The notes under the pieces: model-generated | What the model was told of the DNA's origin: nothing | The model's input: only the letters and a program-made list of their open reading frames with translations | Databases searched by the model: none | Shown here: positions 8,329 through 18,760 of the stretch, piece by piece | How positions within the stretch are numbered: position 1 is the stretch's first letter | How the letters are laid out: every line of letters begins with the position of its first letter | Made by a program: the position numbers and the translations under genes | Origin: an uncultured Kocuria sp. | Lineage (GTDB): Bacteria > Actinomycetota > Actinomycetes > Actinomycetales > Micrococcaceae | Direction of reading: 5' to 3' | Assembly: GCF_947500125.1 (NCBI RefSeq) | Contig: NZ_CANMRA010000035.1 | Location: forward strand, 1-35,736 | DNA length: 35,736 nucleotides

Positions 8329-8471
8329 AAATCATCAGGGCATCCGGTGGCACCACGCCCGCGTCGTCGTCGACGCGGCCCCCGTACGTGACGGGGGAGT
8401 GCGGACCGGGTGCCCCGTCGCCGTTGCCGCCCTCACCCCTGACGCCCGTCCCTACCCCTCGAGGAGCCCCG

Positions 8472-9008
8472 TTGCCCGTCTCCCACGACACCGCCGTGGA
8501 GCTGGTGCGCGACCTGCTGGAGCTGCAGCGCGTCATGAAGCGCGTGACCAAGACCGACGCCGGCCAGCGCCGGCTCAATCCCACGGCGATCGCCCTGCTC
8601 TACTACCTCGACAGCAACGGGCCGCGCCGGGCCACCGTGATGGCCTCCGAGACGGGCCTCGGCCCCTCGGGGCTGAGCCGCCAGCTGGCCGTGCTCGACG
8701 AGGAGGGGCACGTGGAGCGCACCCCCGATCCCGACGACGGGCGCGCCGCGCTCGTCGCGATCACGGAGCGTGGCCGGGAGCAGGTCCGGGCCGTCGTGGA
8801 GCAGGACGCCCAGCGTCTCGCCGCGCGGCTCGAGGACTGGGACGAGGACCAGGCCCGCACCAGCCGGGGGGCCATCAACGAGATCACCACCGTCTTCCTG
8901 AGCTCCCTCGGCGTGGAGCGCACCACGTCCTGCCGGGACCAGCCGGACCGAGAGCACGAAGACCGAGACCACGCAGACCGAGAGCACGAGGAGCGCACCG
9001 CACGATGA
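8472..9008 (+). CDS. MarR-family transcriptional regulator
   Basis: A 178-residue regulator. After an N-terminal dimerisation helix ([19 protein letters not shown]), the winged helix-turn-helix is seen in [30 protein letters not shown], with the wing in [20 protein letters not shown]. MarR proteins are dimers that usually repress neighbouring efflux genes and let go on binding small aromatic ligands. Start: TTG at 8472, chosen because GAGGAG (8461-8466) precedes it by 5 bases; an upstream frame opening at 8319 starts inside the operator and is rejected. Its TGA overlaps the ATG of the MFS gene. The C-terminus has an unusual charged tail, [15 protein letters not shown], coded by a 15-bp tandem repeat. 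The ligand is unknown. Confidence 0.88.
   Translation: MPVSHDTAVELVRDLLELQRVMKRVTKTDAGQRRLNPTAIALLYYLDSNGPRRATVMASETGLGPSGLSRQLAVLDEEGHVERTPDPDDGRAALVAITERGREQVRAVVEQDAQRLAARLEDWDEDQARTSRGAINEITTVFLSSLGVERTTSCRDQPDREHEDRDHADREHEERTAR
8946..8990 (+). repeat. Three 15-bp tandem units in the MarR C-terminal tail
   Basis: Units 8946-8960, 8961-8975 and 8976-8990 share gaccgagaNcacgNN and encode [10 protein letters not shown] and DREHE. Unit length is a multiple of three, so copy-number change would lengthen or shorten the tail without a frameshift. The last unit also forms GAGGAG just before the exporter start. Confidence 0.85.
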
Positions 9009-10744
9009 CGTCACAGCAACCGACCGCCGCACCGGGCGGGGGGACCGGCGCCGCCCACAAGGAGGTCATGCGGGCGCTCACCGGCATCCTCTCCGTGTTC
9101 TTCATGGCGATGGTCACCCTCACGATCATCGGCACGGCCCTGCCCGTGATCATGGCCGACCTCGGCGGGGACCAGACGTCGCTGTCCTGGACGGTCACCG
9201 GCACCCTGCTCGCCAACGCCGCGACCACGCCGGTCTGGGGCAAGCTCGCCGACCTCTTCGACAAGAAGAAGCTGCTGCAGCTGTCCATCGTGATCTTCGT
9301 GCTCGGCTCCGCCATGGCCGGGCTCGCCCCGACCGTCGAGTTCCTCATCCTGGCCCGCGTGGTCCAGGGCGTGGCCATGGGCGGGATCATGGCCCTGGCC
9401 ATGACCATCATGGGCACGATCATCCCGCCCCGGGAGCGCGGCCGCTACGCCGGCTACATGGGCGCCGTGATGGCCGTGGCCACCTCCGCCGGCCCGCTGC
9501 TCGGCGGGCTCATCGTGGACCTCTTCGGCTGGCGCTGGGTGTTCCTCATCCCCGCCCCCCTGGCCGTCCTCGCGGCGGTGCTCGTGCACCGCACCCTGCA
9601 CATCCCGCCGCAGGCGCCCCGGAAGGTGAGCATCGACTGGCTCGGCATCGCGCTGCTGGTCGTCTCCGCCTCCGCCCTGCTGCTGTGGGTGTCCCTGGCC
9701 GGCCAGCCGGGCATGTTCGAGTGGGTCTCGCCGGCCTCCGCGGCCCTCGTCGCCACCGCGCTCGTGGGCACCGTGCTGTTCGTGCTCGTGGAGCAGCGCG
9801 CCGCCGAGCCGGTCCTGCCCATCCGGGTGGTCACCGAGCGCACCACCGCGCTGGCCATCCTCGCGGCCATCGCCACCGGCGGGGCCATGTTCGCCTCGAC
9901 CACCTACCTGGGCCAGTACTTCCAGCTCGGCCAGGGCTTCAGCCCCACCATGGCCGGGATGCTCATGCTCCCGCAGGTCTTCGGCTCGCTCGTGGGCGCC
10001 ACGGTCGCCGGGCAGCTGATCACCCGCTACGGGCGGTGGAAGATCATCCTGGTGGTCGCCGCGGCCCTCATGTCCACGGGCCTGTTCCTCGCCGCGACGC
10101 TCACGCACGACACCGCGCTGTGGGCCGTGAGCGTCTTCATCTTCCTCGTGGGCCTGGGCATCGGCGCGCTGAACCAGAACCTGGTCCTGGCCGTGCAGAA
10201 CACCGTGGGGCTCAAGGACATGGGCGCGGCGTCCTCCTCGGTCGCCTTCTTCCGCACCATGGGCGGTGCCGTGGCGGTCGCCGTCTTCGGCGCCCTCATG
10301 AGCTCCCACCTCGCCGGGCAGCTCGCCGAGAGCACCCGGGCCCGGGGCGGGGACCCCGCCGCCGTGGACTCCTCCACGATGGACCTGGAGTCGCTGCCCG
10401 CCTCCGTGGAGGGCGTGGTGCGCGAGGCCTACGGCACGGGCACCGGGCTCGTCTTCCTGGTCGCCGCCATCGCCTCCCTGGTGACCCTGCTCGCGGTGCT
10501 CCTCATCAAGGAGGTCCCGCTGCGCCGCACAGTGGACATCGTCGAGGTGGATCCCGCCACGGGCCGGCTCAAGGTCGTCACCCGCACCCTCGACGCCCGC
10601 GAGGTCCGGCGCCGGCAGCAGGAGGACGCGGCCGGTCAGCCCGCGGACGGCGCCACCGGCGCCCCCGACGGTTCCCCCGCCGCAGGAGGCGCGGAGGAAC
10701 GGGTCCGCGAGGACACCGCCACCGGCCCCGTGGACCGGGTGTGA
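9005..10744 (+). CDS. MFS drug exporter, DHA2 (EmrB/QacA) type, 14 membrane segments
   Basis: A 579-residue transporter. Family features are [11 protein letters not shown] in segment 1, the motif-A-like loop [13 protein letters not shown] after segment 2, and the antiporter motif-C-like stretch [26 protein letters not shown] in segment 5. The length and hydrophobic pattern suit 14 segments, followed by a hydrophilic cytoplasmic tail of about 75 residues ([16 protein letters not shown] onward) ending in a low-complexity stretch. Such proteins export lipophilic drugs by proton antiport; the actual substrate is unknown. The ATG at 9005 overlaps the MarR TGA by 4 bases, and GAGGAG lies within the regulator gene at 8987-8992. 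Regulation by the MarR protein through 8314-8328 is likely (inference). Confidence 0.9.
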   Translation: MTSQQPTAAPGGGTGAAHKEVMRALTGILSVFFMAMVTLTIIGTALPVIMADLGGDQTSLSWTVTGTLLANAATTPVWGKLADLFDKKKLLQLSIVIFVLGSAMAGLAPTVEFLILARVVQGVAMGGIMALAMTIMGTIIPPRERGRYAGYMGAVMAVATSAGPLLGGLIVDLFGWRWVFLIPAPLAVLAAVLVHRTLHIPPQAPRKVSIDWLGIALLVVSASALLLWVSLAGQPGMFEWVSPASAALVATALVGTVLFVLVEQRAAEPVLPIRVVTERTTALAILAAIATGGAMFASTTYLGQYFQLGQGFSPTMAGMLMLPQVFGSLVGATVAGQLITRYGRWKIILVVAAALMSTGLFLAATLTHDTALWAVSVFIFLVGLGIGALNQNLVLAVQNTVGLKDMGAASSSVAFFRTMGGAVAVAVFGALMSSHLAGQLAESTRARGGDPAAVDSSTMDLESLPASVEGVVREAYGTGTGLVFLVAAIASLVTLLAVLLIKEVPLRRTVDIVEVDPATGRLKVVTRTLDAREVRRRQQEDAAGQPADGATGAPDGSPAAGGAEERVREDTATGPVDRV

Positions 10745-10784
10745 ACCCGCCCACGGACCCGGCCCCGATGTCCGGGCCCGGTAC

Positions 10785-10790
10785 TAGAGT
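10785..10790 (+). promoter_or_regulatory. -10 box of a probable leaderless uvrA promoter
   Basis: TAGAGT (inside TACTAGAGT) lies 7 bases before the GTG of uvrA. The GGAGG between them is too close to the start to act as a normal ribosome site. No convincing -35 was seen, and no GAAC-N4-GTTC SOS box was found in this 53-base gap. Confidence 0.5.
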
Positions 10791-10797
10791 GGAGGGC

Positions 10798-13794
10798 GTG
10801 TCTGAGCCGATCCCCACGTCCACCCTGGTCCTGAACCCGTCGACCGAGCCCTCCGAAGCCCTCGACGGGCCGGTGACCGCCGCCGCGGCCCGGACCGCCC
10901 GCAGGTCCGACCTCACCGAGATCGTGGTGCAGGGCGCGCGCGAGCACAACCTTGACAACGTCTCGCTGACCGTGCCGCGGGACGCCATGGTGGTGTTCAC
11001 GGGCCTGTCCGGCTCCGGGAAGTCGTCGCTGGCGTTCGACACGATCTTCGCCGAGGGCCAGCGCCGCTACGTCGAGTCCCTGTCCTCCTACGCCCGGATG
11101 TTCCTGGGCCGGGTGGACAAGCCGGACGTCGACTTCATCGAGGGCCTGTCCCCGGCGGTGTCCATCGACCAGAAGTCCACCTCCCGCAACCCGCGCTCCA
11201 CCGTGGGCACCATCACCGAGATCTACGACTACATGCGCCTGCTGTGGGCGCGCGTCGGCCACCCGCACTGCCCCGAGTGCGGCGAGGCGATCGAGAAGCA
11301 GACCCCGCAGCAGATCGTGGACCAGCTCCTCGAGATGCCGGAGACGACCCGCTTCCAGGTGCTCGCGCCCGTGGTGCGCGAGCGCAAGGGGGAGTTCGTG
11401 GACCTCTTCCAGGAGCTCTCCGCGAAGGGCTTCTCCCGCGCCACCGTGGACGGCGAGACGGTCCAGCTCTCGGACCCGCCCAAGCTCAAGAAGCAGTACA
11501 AGCACACCATCGAGGTGGTCGTGGACCGGCTCGTGGTCAAGGAGGGCATCCGCCAGCGCCTGACCGACTCCGTCGAGACGGCGCTGGGCCTCGCCGAGGG
11601 CCGCGTCGTCGTCGAGCTCGTGCCCCGCACGGACGAGGAGATCGCCCACCCGCTGGAGCTGCGCCGCCCGTTCTCCGAGAACCTCGCGTGCCCCAACGAG
11701 CACCCCCTGCAGGCCGACGAGATCGAGCCCCGGTCCTTCTCCTTCAACGCGCCGTTCGGCGCGTGCCCGGAGTGCGACGGGATCGGCTCGCGCCTCGAGG
11801 TCGACGAGGAGCTCGTGGTCCCCAACCCGGACCTCTCCCTCGTGGAGGGCGCCATCGCCCCCTGGTCGCTCGGCAAGGCCACGAGTGAGTACTGGAACCG
11901 CCTGCTCGCCGGGCTGGGCCAGGAGCTCGGCTTCGACCTCGTCACCCCGTGGGGAAAGCTACCCGCCAAGGCCCGCAAGGCGATCCTGGAGGGCAAGGAC
12001 TACCAGGTCACCGTCGCCTACCGGAACCGGTTCGGCCGGGAGCGCCGCTACACCCAGGGCTTCGAGGGCGTGTTCGGCTACATCAAGCGCAAGCACGCCG
12101 AGACGGAGTCGGACAACGCCAAGGACCGCTACGAGCAGTACATGCGCCAGGTGGCCTGCCCGGCCTGTGACGGCGCCCGGCTGAACCCGACCATGCTCGC
12201 CGTGACCGTGGGCGGGAAGAACATCGCCGAGACCACGCGCATGCCCATGCGCGAGGCGCACGCGTTCTTCCGCGACCTCGAGCTCAGCACCCGCGAGACC
12301 AAGATCGGCGAGCAGGTGCTCAAGGAGATCCAGTCCCGCCTGACGTTCCTCGTGGACGTGGGCCTGGACTACCTCAACCTCGAGCGCGCCGCCGCGACGC
12401 TGTCCGGCGGCGAGGCGCAGCGCATCCGCCTGGCCACCCAGATCGGGGCCGGGCTCGTGGGCGTGCTCTACGTCCTGGACGAGCCCTCGATCGGCCTGCA
12501 CCAGCGGGACAACCGCCGGCTCATCGGGACCCTCACCAAGCTGCGGGACATGGGCAACACCCTGATCGTCGTCGAGCACGACGAGGACACCATCCGCGAG
12601 GCCGACTGGATCGTGGACGTCGGCCCCGGCGCCGGCGAGCGCGGCGGGCGCGTGGTGCACTCCGGGACCTATGCGGAGCTCCTCGCCAACGAGGAGTCCA
12701 TCACGGCCGACTACCTCTCCGGCCGCCGGGCCATCCGTGTGCCGGCGCAGCGCCGGACGATCGACCGCAAGCGGATGCTCAAGGTCGTGGGAGCCCGGGA
12801 GAACAACCTGCGCGGCATCGACGTCTCCTTCCCGCTCGGGGTGCTGACCGCGGTGACCGGGGTGTCCGGGTCCGGGAAGTCCACGCTGGTCAACGACATC
12901 CTCTACACGGCGCTGGCCAACAAGCTCAACGGGGCCAAGCAGGTCCCCGGCCGGCACAAGCGGATCGACGGCGTGGACCAGCTCGACAAGGTGGTGCACG
13001 TGGACCAGAGCCCGATCGGGCGGACCCCGCGCTCCAACCCCGCCACGTACACGGGCGTGTTCGACCACATCCGCAAGCTCTTCGCCGAGACCCCGGAGGC
13101 GAAGGTGCGCGGCTACCAGGCCGGCCGGTTCTCCTTCAACGTCAAGGGCGGGCGCTGCGAGGCGTGCTCCGGCGACGGCACGATCAAGATCGAGATGAAC
13201 TTCCTGCCGGACGTCTACGTCCCGTGCGAGGTGTGCAAGGGCGCCCGGTACAACCGGGAGACCCTCGAGGTGCACTACAAGGGCAAGACGATCGCCGAGG
13301 TCCTGGAGATGCCCATCGAGGAGGCCGCCGAGTTCTTCAAGGCGTTCGGCCCGATCGCCCGGCACCTCAACACCCTCGTGGACGTCGGCCTCGGCTACGT
13401 CCGGCTGGGCCAGCCCGCCACGACCCTGTCCGGCGGTGAGGCCCAGCGCGTGAAGCTCGGCGCGGAGCTGCAGAAGCGCTCCAACGGCCGGTCCATCTAC
13501 GTGCTGGACGAGCCCACCACCGGCCTGCACTTCGAGGACATCCGCAAGCTGCTGCTCGTGCTGCAGGGGCTCGTGGACAAGGGCAACACCGTGATGACCA
13601 TCGAGCACAACCTGGACGTCATCAAGTCCGCCGACTGGATCGTGGACCTCGGCCCGGACGGCGGCTCCGGCGGCGGGCAGGTCGTGGCCGAGGGCACTCC
13701 CGAGCAGGTGGCCCGGAACACGGACAGCCACACCGGCCGGTTCCTGGCCGAGGTGCTCGCCGAGCGCCCCGTCCCGGCAGGGGCCGCCCGATGA
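10798..13794 (+). CDS. uvrA: UvrABC excision nuclease ATPase subunit A
   Basis: A 998-residue UvrA, the ATPase that scans DNA with UvrB and recognises bulky lesions in nucleotide excision repair. It has tandem ABC modules: Walker [13 protein letters not shown] (about residue 69) and [13 protein letters not shown] (about 688), with signatures [16 protein letters not shown] and [16 protein letters not shown] and the D-loops [14 protein letters not shown] and [13 protein letters not shown]. Zinc-finger cysteines occur in [26 protein letters not shown] and [10 protein letters not shown]. The N-terminus carries about 40 residues before [15 protein letters not shown], longer than in many homologues. 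The GTG start fits the 7-base spacing from TAGAGT. A HAD hydrolase gene overlaps its stop and uvrC follows. uvrB is not in this window. Confidence 0.97.
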   Translation: MSEPIPTSTLVLNPSTEPSEALDGPVTAAAARTARRSDLTEIVVQGAREHNLDNVSLTVPRDAMVVFTGLSGSGKSSLAFDTIFAEGQRRYVESLSSYARMFLGRVDKPDVDFIEGLSPAVSIDQKSTSRNPRSTVGTITEIYDYMRLLWARVGHPHCPECGEAIEKQTPQQIVDQLLEMPETTRFQVLAPVVRERKGEFVDLFQELSAKGFSRATVDGETVQLSDPPKLKKQYKHTIEVVVDRLVVKEGIRQRLTDSVETALGLAEGRVVVELVPRTDEEIAHPLELRRPFSENLACPNEHPLQADEIEPRSFSFNAPFGACPECDGIGSRLEVDEELVVPNPDLSLVEGAIAPWSLGKATSEYWNRLLAGLGQELGFDLVTPWGKLPAKARKAILEGKDYQVTVAYRNRFGRERRYTQGFEGVFGYIKRKHAETESDNAKDRYEQYMRQVACPACDGARLNPTMLAVTVGGKNIAETTRMPMREAHAFFRDLELSTRETKIGEQVLKEIQSRLTFLVDVGLDYLNLERAAATLSGGEAQRIRLATQIGAGLVGVLYVLDEPSIGLHQRDNRRLIGTLTKLRDMGNTLIVVEHDEDTIREADWIVDVGPGAGERGGRVVHSGTYAELLANEESITADYLSGRRAIRVPAQRRTIDRKRMLKVVGARENNLRGIDVSFPLGVLTAVTGVSGSGKSTLVNDILYTALANKLNGAKQVPGRHKRIDGVDQLDKVVHVDQSPIGRTPRSNPATYTGVFDHIRKLFAETPEAKVRGYQAGRFSFNVKGGRCEACSGDGTIKIEMNFLPDVYVPCEVCKGARYNRETLEVHYKGKTIAEVLEMPIEEAAEFFKAFGPIARHLNTLVDVGLGYVRLGQPATTLSGGEAQRVKLGAELQKRSNGRSIYVLDEPTTGLHFEDIRKLLLVLQGLVDKGNTVMTIEHNLDVIKSADWIVDLGPDGGSGGGQVVAEGTPEQVARNTDSHTGRFLAEVLAERPVPAGAAR

Positions 13795-14486
13795 CCGCCC
13801 CCGTGGTGCTCTGGGACCTCGACGGCACCCTCCTCGACCCCGCCGGGGCGATCACCGGCGGCATCGCCCGGGCCCTGGCCGAGCACGGCCACGCCGTGCC
13901 CGAGGACCTGCGCCGGTTCGTGGGCCCGCCCGTGGGCTTCTCCCTGCGGACCTTCACCGACGTCCCGGAGGACGAGATCCCGGCGGTGGTCGCCTCCTAC
14001 CGGGCCCGCTACCGCACCGAGGGACTCGCGCAGACCCGCGTCTACGCCGGGGTGGAGGAGCTCCTGGAGCGCCTGCACGGGGCCGGGGTGCGGATGGCCG
14101 TGGCCACGCAGAAGCCCGAGCCCACGGCCGAGCTCGTCGTCGAGCGGTTCGGGCTGAGCCGCTGGTTCGAGACCGTCTCGGGGGCCGCCGACGACGCCGT
14201 CTCCGCCCCGCGCGAGGGCCGGGCCCACGACAAGCCCGCGATCATCGCCGAGGCCCTGCGCCGGCTCGGCGTGGACGCCCCCGACCCCGCGCGCACGGTG
14301 ATGATCGGGGACCGCCGCTACGACGCCGAGGGCGCGGCCGCCCACGGGATCGACTGCCTGGGCGTCGCCTGGGGCTTCGCCGACGAGGACGAGCTGGGCA
14401 CGGGCTTCGCCGCCGTGGCCCGGGACGCCGCCGAGCTGGGGGAGCTGCTGGCCCGGTACACCTCCCCGGCGCCGACCGGCCGCTGA
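13791..14486 (+). CDS. HAD-family hydrolase, phosphoglycolate phosphatase-like
   Basis: A 231-residue haloacid-dehalogenase-type phosphatase. Motif I is [13 protein letters not shown] (nucleophile and acid/base Asp), the cap domain follows, motif II includes VATQKPE, motif III is the Lys in [11 protein letters not shown], and motif IV is [17 protein letters not shown]. This is the Gph/PGP-like subgroup that removes phosphate from small metabolites such as 2-phosphoglycolate. 2-phosphoglycolate forms during repair of oxidised DNA 3' ends, so a housekeeping link with UvrA/UvrC is conceivable but not shown. The ATG overlaps the uvrA TGA by 4 bases and the stop lies 9 bases before uvrC, so the three are one transcription unit. 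Confidence 0.87.
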   Translation: MTAPVVLWDLDGTLLDPAGAITGGIARALAEHGHAVPEDLRRFVGPPVGFSLRTFTDVPEDEIPAVVASYRARYRTEGLAQTRVYAGVEELLERLHGAGVRMAVATQKPEPTAELVVERFGLSRWFETVSGAADDAVSAPREGRAHDKPAIIAEALRRLGVDAPDPARTVMIGDRRYDAEGAAAHGIDCLGVAWGFADEDELGTGFAAVARDAAELGELLARYTSPAPTGR

Positions 14487-14495
14487 GGGGAGACC

Positions 14496-16544
14496 GTGGC
14501 CGATCCGCAAGTCTATCGCCCCGCCCGCCAGGACATCCCGACCGCCCCCGGGGTCTACCGCTTCCGCGACGAGTACGGGCGCGTGGTCTACGTGGGCAAG
14601 GCCAAGAACCTGCGCAACCGGCTGAGCTCCTACTTCGCGCCCCCGCACGCCCTGAGCCCCAAGACCCGCGCCATGGTCACCACCGCGGCCGGGGTCGAGT
14701 GGACCGTGGTGGGCAGCGAGCTGGAGTCCCTGCAGCTCGAGTACACGTGGATCAAGGAGTTCAAGCCCCGGTTCAACATCGCCTACCGGGACGACAAGTC
14801 CTATCCCTACCTCGCGGTGACGATGTCCGAGTCCGTGCCCCGGGCCCAGGTGGTGCGGGGGGAGAAGAAGAAGGGCAACCGGTACTTCGGTCCCTACTCC
14901 CAGGCCTGGGCGATCCGCGAGACCCTCGACGCCCTGCTGCGGGTCTTCCCCGTCCGTACGTGCTCCAAGGGCGTCTACCGGCGCGCCGAGCAGTCCGGGC
15001 GCCCGTGCCTGCTGGGCTACATCGACAAGTGCTCCGCCCCCTGCGTCGGGCGGATCTCCGAGGAGGACCACTACGCCCTCGCGGAGGACCTGTGCCGGTT
15101 CATGGCCGGGCACGCGACCCCCTTCATCAAGGAGCTGCAGCGGCAGATGCAGGAGGCCGCCGCGGCGATGGACTTCGAGACGGCCGCCGCGCGCCGGGAC
15201 GACGTCGCCGCCCTGGAGAAGGCCTTCGAGCGCAACGCCGTGGTGCTCTCCGACAGCACCGACGCCGACTTCTTCGCCCTCGCCGAGGACGAGCTGGAGG
15301 CCGCCGTCCAGGTCTTCCACGTCCGGGGCGGGCGGATCCGCGGCCAGCGCGGCTGGGTCACGGAGAAGGTCGAGGAGGCCGACGGCGGACGGCTGCTCGA
15401 GCAGCTGCTCGAGCAGGTCTACGGCGAGACCGCCACGGACGCCGCCGAGAGCGCCCAGGCCGCCGCGGCCCCGTCCCCGGGCGGGTCCAAGCACCGGCCC
15501 TCGGCGGAGCTCGCCTACCGGGAGGACGCCATCCCGCGCACGGTGCTGCTCTCCGAGCCCGCCGACAGCACCGACCGGCTCGAGGAGTGGCTCTCGGGCC
15601 TGCGCGGGTCCCGGGTCTCGATCGCCGTCCCGCAGCGCGGGGAGAAGGCGCACCTGATGGAGACGGTGCAGGAGAACGCCCGGCAGGCCCTGAAGCTGCA
15701 CAAGTCCCGGCGGGCCGGCGACATCACCACCCGCTCCGCGTCCCTGCAGGAGCTGCAGGAGGCCCTGGACATCCCTGTGCCGCTGATGCGCATCGAGTGC
15801 TACGACATCTCGCACGTGCAGGGCACGAACGTCGTCGCCTCGATGGTCGTCTTCGAGGACGGGCTGCCCCGCAAGGCGGACTACCGGAAGTTCTCGGTCA
15901 CGGGCGAGGCCGCACGCGACGACACCGCGTCCATGTACGACGTCATCTCCCGGCGCTTCCGCCGGCACCTCGAGGAGCAGGCCGAGCGGGAGGCCGCCGG
16001 GCCGCGCACCGGGCAGGTGGACGCCGGGGCCGAGGCCCCCGAGCGGGCGCGCTTCGCCTATCCGCCCAGCCTCGTGGTGGTCGACGGCGGGCCCCCGCAG
16101 GTCGCCGCGGCCGCCCGGGCCCTGCGCGACCTCGGGATCGACGACGTCCACGTGGTGGGCCTGGCCAAGCGGCTCGAGGAGGTGTGGGTGCCGGACGACG
16201 AGTTCCCCGTGATCCTGCCGCGCGCGAGCCAGGGCCTGTACCTGCTCCAGCGGATCCGCGACGAGGCCCACCGCTTCGCCATCACGTTCCACCGCAAGAA
16301 GCGCTCCTCCGCCATGACGGGCTCCGTGCTCGACGAGCTGCCCGGGGTGGGACCCGCCAAGCAGAAGGCGCTGCTGAAGCACTTCGGCTCCGTCAAGAAG
16401 CTGCGGGCGGCCCGCGTGGAGGAGATCGAGCAGGTGCCCGGCTTCGGGCGGACCCTCGCCGAGAAGGTGGCGGCCGCGCTGCAGGCCTCCGACGACACCG
16501 CCGCCCCGGCGGTCAACATGACCACCGGCGAGGTGCTCTCCTGA
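14496..16544 (+). CDS. uvrC: UvrABC excision nuclease subunit C
   Basis: A 682-residue UvrC, which makes the two incisions flanking a lesion after UvrA/UvrB recognition. Domains in order: N-terminal GIY-YIG nuclease for the 3' cut (GVYRFRDEYGRVVYVGKAKN, with the catalytic Glu in LESLQLEYTWIKE); the Cys-rich segment TCSKGVYRR with CLLGYIDKCSAPC; the UVR motif that binds UvrB (FETAAARRDDVAALEKAFER); the RNase H-like nuclease for the 5' cut (IECYDISHVQGTNVVASMVV and VVDGGPPQV); and C-terminal helix-hairpin-helix motifs (LPGVGPAKQKALLKHFGSVK and VPGFGRTLAEKVAAAL). An Ala/Ser-rich insert near residues 310-335 separates the domains. The GTG start is preceded by a GAGGGGAGA ribosome site at 14484-14492. 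Confidence 0.97.
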   Translation: MADPQVYRPARQDIPTAPGVYRFRDEYGRVVYVGKAKNLRNRLSSYFAPPHALSPKTRAMVTTAAGVEWTVVGSELESLQLEYTWIKEFKPRFNIAYRDDKSYPYLAVTMSESVPRAQVVRGEKKKGNRYFGPYSQAWAIRETLDALLRVFPVRTCSKGVYRRAEQSGRPCLLGYIDKCSAPCVGRISEEDHYALAEDLCRFMAGHATPFIKELQRQMQEAAAAMDFETAAARRDDVAALEKAFERNAVVLSDSTDADFFALAEDELEAAVQVFHVRGGRIRGQRGWVTEKVEEADGGRLLEQLLEQVYGETATDAAESAQAAAAPSPGGSKHRPSAELAYREDAIPRTVLLSEPADSTDRLEEWLSGLRGSRVSIAVPQRGEKAHLMETVQENARQALKLHKSRRAGDITTRSASLQELQEALDIPVPLMRIECYDISHVQGTNVVASMVVFEDGLPRKADYRKFSVTGEAARDDTASMYDVISRRFRRHLEEQAEREAAGPRTGQVDAGAEAPERARFAYPPSLVVVDGGPPQVAAAARALRDLGIDDVHVVGLAKRLEEVWVPDDEFPVILPRASQGLYLLQRIRDEAHRFAITFHRKKRSSAMTGSVLDELPGVGPAKQKALLKHFGSVKKLRAARVEEIEQVPGFGRTLAEKVAAALQASDDTAAPAVNMTTGEVLS

Positions 16545-16576
16545 GCGCGGTCGCGGCGGGGCCCCGTCGACTTCGT

Positions 16577-16582
16577 TAGGCT
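16577..16582 (+). promoter_or_regulatory. -10 box candidate upstream of rapZ
   Basis: TAGGCT within cttcgtTAGGCT, 114 bases before the rapZ ATG and 33 bases after the uvrC stop. It would give a leader of about 105 bases. No clear -35 is visible. GGAG at 16688-16691 is the ribosome site of rapZ. Confidence 0.4.
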
Positions 16583-16696
16583 GGGGCGGGACCGCCGCGA
16601 GAGCCCGGCCGCGACCGGTGCGCCGGGCGCGGCGGGAGCGCAGCGGCGGGCAGGGCGCACCAGGCGCAGGGCATCACGACGGGAGACGGAGCGCAC

Positions 16697-17623
16697 ATGA
16701 GCGAGCACACCGCCGGAGCGGACGTCGGGACGGCGGACGGGACGGAGCACGCGAAGCCGACGAGCTCGGAGCTGCTCGTCGTCACGGGCATGTCCGGGGC
16801 CGGGCGCAGCACGGCCGCGAACGCCCTCGAGGACCTCGGCTGGTACGTGGTCGACAACCTGCCGCCGCAGATGCTGCACACCCTCGCGGACCTCGTCTCC
16901 CGCACCCCGCAGGCCCTGCCCAAGCTGGCGGTGGTCATCGACGTGCGCGGCAAGGCCCTGTTCAGCGACATGAAGGAGACGCTGGCCGCCCTCGAGGCGT
17001 CCGACGTCGACTTCTCGGTGCTGTTCCTGGACGCCGCCGACGAGGTGCTGGTCTCGCGCTACGAGCACCAGCGCCGGCCCCACCCGTTGCAGGCCGGCGG
17101 GCGGATCCTCGACGGCATCCGCGCCGAGCGCGCCCTGCTGACGGACCTGCGGGAGTCGGCCGACGTGGTCCTGGACACCTCCGGCTTCAACGTGCACGCC
17201 CTGTCCCGGGCCGTGGCCGACCTGTTCTCCACGAACGGGCCCGTGGTCCTGCGCCTGACCGTGCTCAGCTTCGGCTTCAAGTACGGAGTCCCCGCGGACG
17301 CGAACTACGTGGCCGACGTCCGGTTCATCCCCAACCCGCACTGGGTCCCGTCGCTGCGCCCCCGCACCGGCAAGGACGACGAGGTCCGGGACTACGTGTT
17401 CCAGGACGAGGGCCCCCGGCAGTTCGTGGACCGGTTCGTCGCCATGCTCGAACCCGTCTTCGCGGGATACCGTACGGAGAACAAGCACTACGCCACCATC
17501 GCGATCGGCTGCACGGGCGGGAAGCACCGCTCCGTGGCCGTCAGCGAGGAGGTGGCCCGCAGGCTCGCCAAGCTGCCGCTCGTGACCGTCAACATCCAGC
17601 ACCGGGACATGGGCCGGGAGTGA
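16697..17623 (+). CDS. rapZ: RNase adapter / nucleotide-binding protein RapZ
   Basis: A 308-residue RapZ (YvcJ) protein. The N-terminal P-loop reads [20 protein letters not shown], followed by [10 protein letters not shown]. The C-terminal domain includes [26 protein letters not shown] and [14 protein letters not shown], both family hallmarks. In E. coli RapZ delivers GlmZ RNA to RNase E to tune glucosamine-6-phosphate synthesis. The actinobacterial role is less clear and is thought to concern envelope or carbon status. The Walker A lysine is Arg here, as I recall for other actinobacterial members. It heads the conserved rapZ-yvcK-whiA block, 31 bases before yvcK. The first 26 residues are variable and acidic. 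Confidence 0.95.
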   Translation: MSEHTAGADVGTADGTEHAKPTSSELLVVTGMSGAGRSTAANALEDLGWYVVDNLPPQMLHTLADLVSRTPQALPKLAVVIDVRGKALFSDMKETLAALEASDVDFSVLFLDAADEVLVSRYEHQRRPHPLQAGGRILDGIRAERALLTDLRESADVVLDTSGFNVHALSRAVADLFSTNGPVVLRLTVLSFGFKYGVPADANYVADVRFIPNPHWVPSLRPRTGKDDEVRDYVFQDEGPRQFVDRFVAMLEPVFAGYRTENKHYATIAIGCTGGKHRSVAVSEEVARRLAKLPLVTVNIQHRDMGRE

Positions 17624-17654
17624 CCGGCTCGCCCTCACCCGCATTGGACCCCCG

Positions 17655-18734
17655 ATGACCTTTCCTCCCACCGGCGCCTTCCCCCGGCTGCCCCTCAGCA
17701 GCGGCGCCGATGTCGACCCGCACCACTCCCCGGACCACTCCGCCCGGCGGCCCGGCGGCGACAGCCCGTCCGTGGTCGCCCTCGGCGGCGGGCACGGGCT
17801 CTCGGCGAACCTCGCCGCCCTGCGCCGGATCACCCCCGTGCTCACGGCGGTCGTGACGGTGGCCGACGACGGCGGCTCCTCCGGCCGGCTGCGCGACGAG
17901 CTCGGCGTCCTGCCCCCGGGGGACCTGCGGATGGCGCTCGCCGCGCTGTGCGACGACTCCGAGTGGGGCCGGACGTGGCGCGACGTCATGCAGCACCGGT
18001 TCAGCTCCTCGGAGGGCCGCTCCACGACCCTCGACAACCACGCGCTCGGCAACCTGCTCATCGTCACGCTGTGGGAGCTGCTGGGGGACCCGGTGGCGGG
18101 TCTGGAGTGGGCGGGCGCCCTCCTGGGCGCCCGCGGCAGGGTGCTGCCGATGTCCACGGAGCCCCTGGTCATCGCCGGCGACGTCCCTGCGTCCGCCGGC
18201 GGTGCGTGCGTCCCGGACGGCCCGGGCGCGCCCGGCGCGGTGCGCACGATCACGGGGCAGGCGGTCCTGGCCAAGCAGGCCGACGTGTGCAATGTCCGGC
18301 TCGTGCCCCCCGACGCCCCGGCGTGCCCCCAGGCGGTCGAGGCGGTCGGGCTCGCCGACTGGGTGATCATGGGGCCGGGCTCCTGGCACACCTCCGTGCT
18401 GCCGCACCTGCTGCTGCCCGAGCTGCGGGAGGCGATCTGCGGGTCCCGGGCGCGCCGCTGCGTCACCCTGAACCTCTCGCCGGACACCGAGACGCGCGGC
18501 AAGACGGCCGCCGACCACCTGCGGGTCCTGCACGCCTACTGCCCCGAGCTGACCCTGGACGTGGTCCTCGCCGACCCCTCGGCCACCGAGGACGGCGCCG
18601 ACCTCGAGGAGGTCGCCCGCGGCCTGGGCGCCGAGGTCTTCTACGCCGACGTCCGGGCCCACCCCGGCACCGCCGTGCACAACACGCTCCGGCTCGCGGC
18701 CGCCTACCAGGAGATCTTCGAGCGCCACCGCTGA
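17655..18734 (+). CDS. yvcK: Gluconeogenesis factor YvcK (CofD-like)
   Basis: A 359-residue member of the YvcK/CuvA branch of the CofD superfamily. The core begins at SVVALGGGHGLSANLAALR, a nucleotide-sugar-binding glycine loop, followed by TAVVTVADDGGSSGRLR, DLRMALAALC, and later NLSPDTETRGKTAADHLRVL. In Bacillus and mycobacteria these proteins bind UDP-sugars and support growth and peptidoglycan placement on gluconeogenic carbon. An insertion around residues 178-198 (ASAGGACVPDGPGAPGAVR) is Gly/Pro/Ala-rich. The first 35 residues are low complexity, and no strong ribosome site precedes ATG 17655, so the true start could be downstream. It sits between rapZ and whiA. Confidence 0.94.
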   Translation: MTFPPTGAFPRLPLSSGADVDPHHSPDHSARRPGGDSPSVVALGGGHGLSANLAALRRITPVLTAVVTVADDGGSSGRLRDELGVLPPGDLRMALAALCDDSEWGRTWRDVMQHRFSSSEGRSTTLDNHALGNLLIVTLWELLGDPVAGLEWAGALLGARGRVLPMSTEPLVIAGDVPASAGGACVPDGPGAPGAVRTITGQAVLAKQADVCNVRLVPPDAPACPQAVEAVGLADWVIMGPGSWHTSVLPHLLLPELREAICGSRARRCVTLNLSPDTETRGKTAADHLRVLHAYCPELTLDVVLADPSATEDGADLEEVARGLGAEVFYADVRAHPGTAVHNTLRLAAAYQEIFERHR

Positions 18735-18760
18735 GAGCCCCTCGGCGCACCCCGACCCCG

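Noticed and set aside
8319-8471. Longer N-terminus for the MarR regulator
   Set aside because: It would start inside the operator and promoter; TTG 8472 has a good ribosome site and starts where the fold begins.
10745-10797. LexA/SOS box upstream of uvrA
   Set aside because: No GAAC-N4-GTTC-like palindrome is present in the gap.
13497-16382. Long minus-strand frame across uvrA and uvrC
   Set aside because: Antisense shadow typical of high-GC DNA; no motifs.
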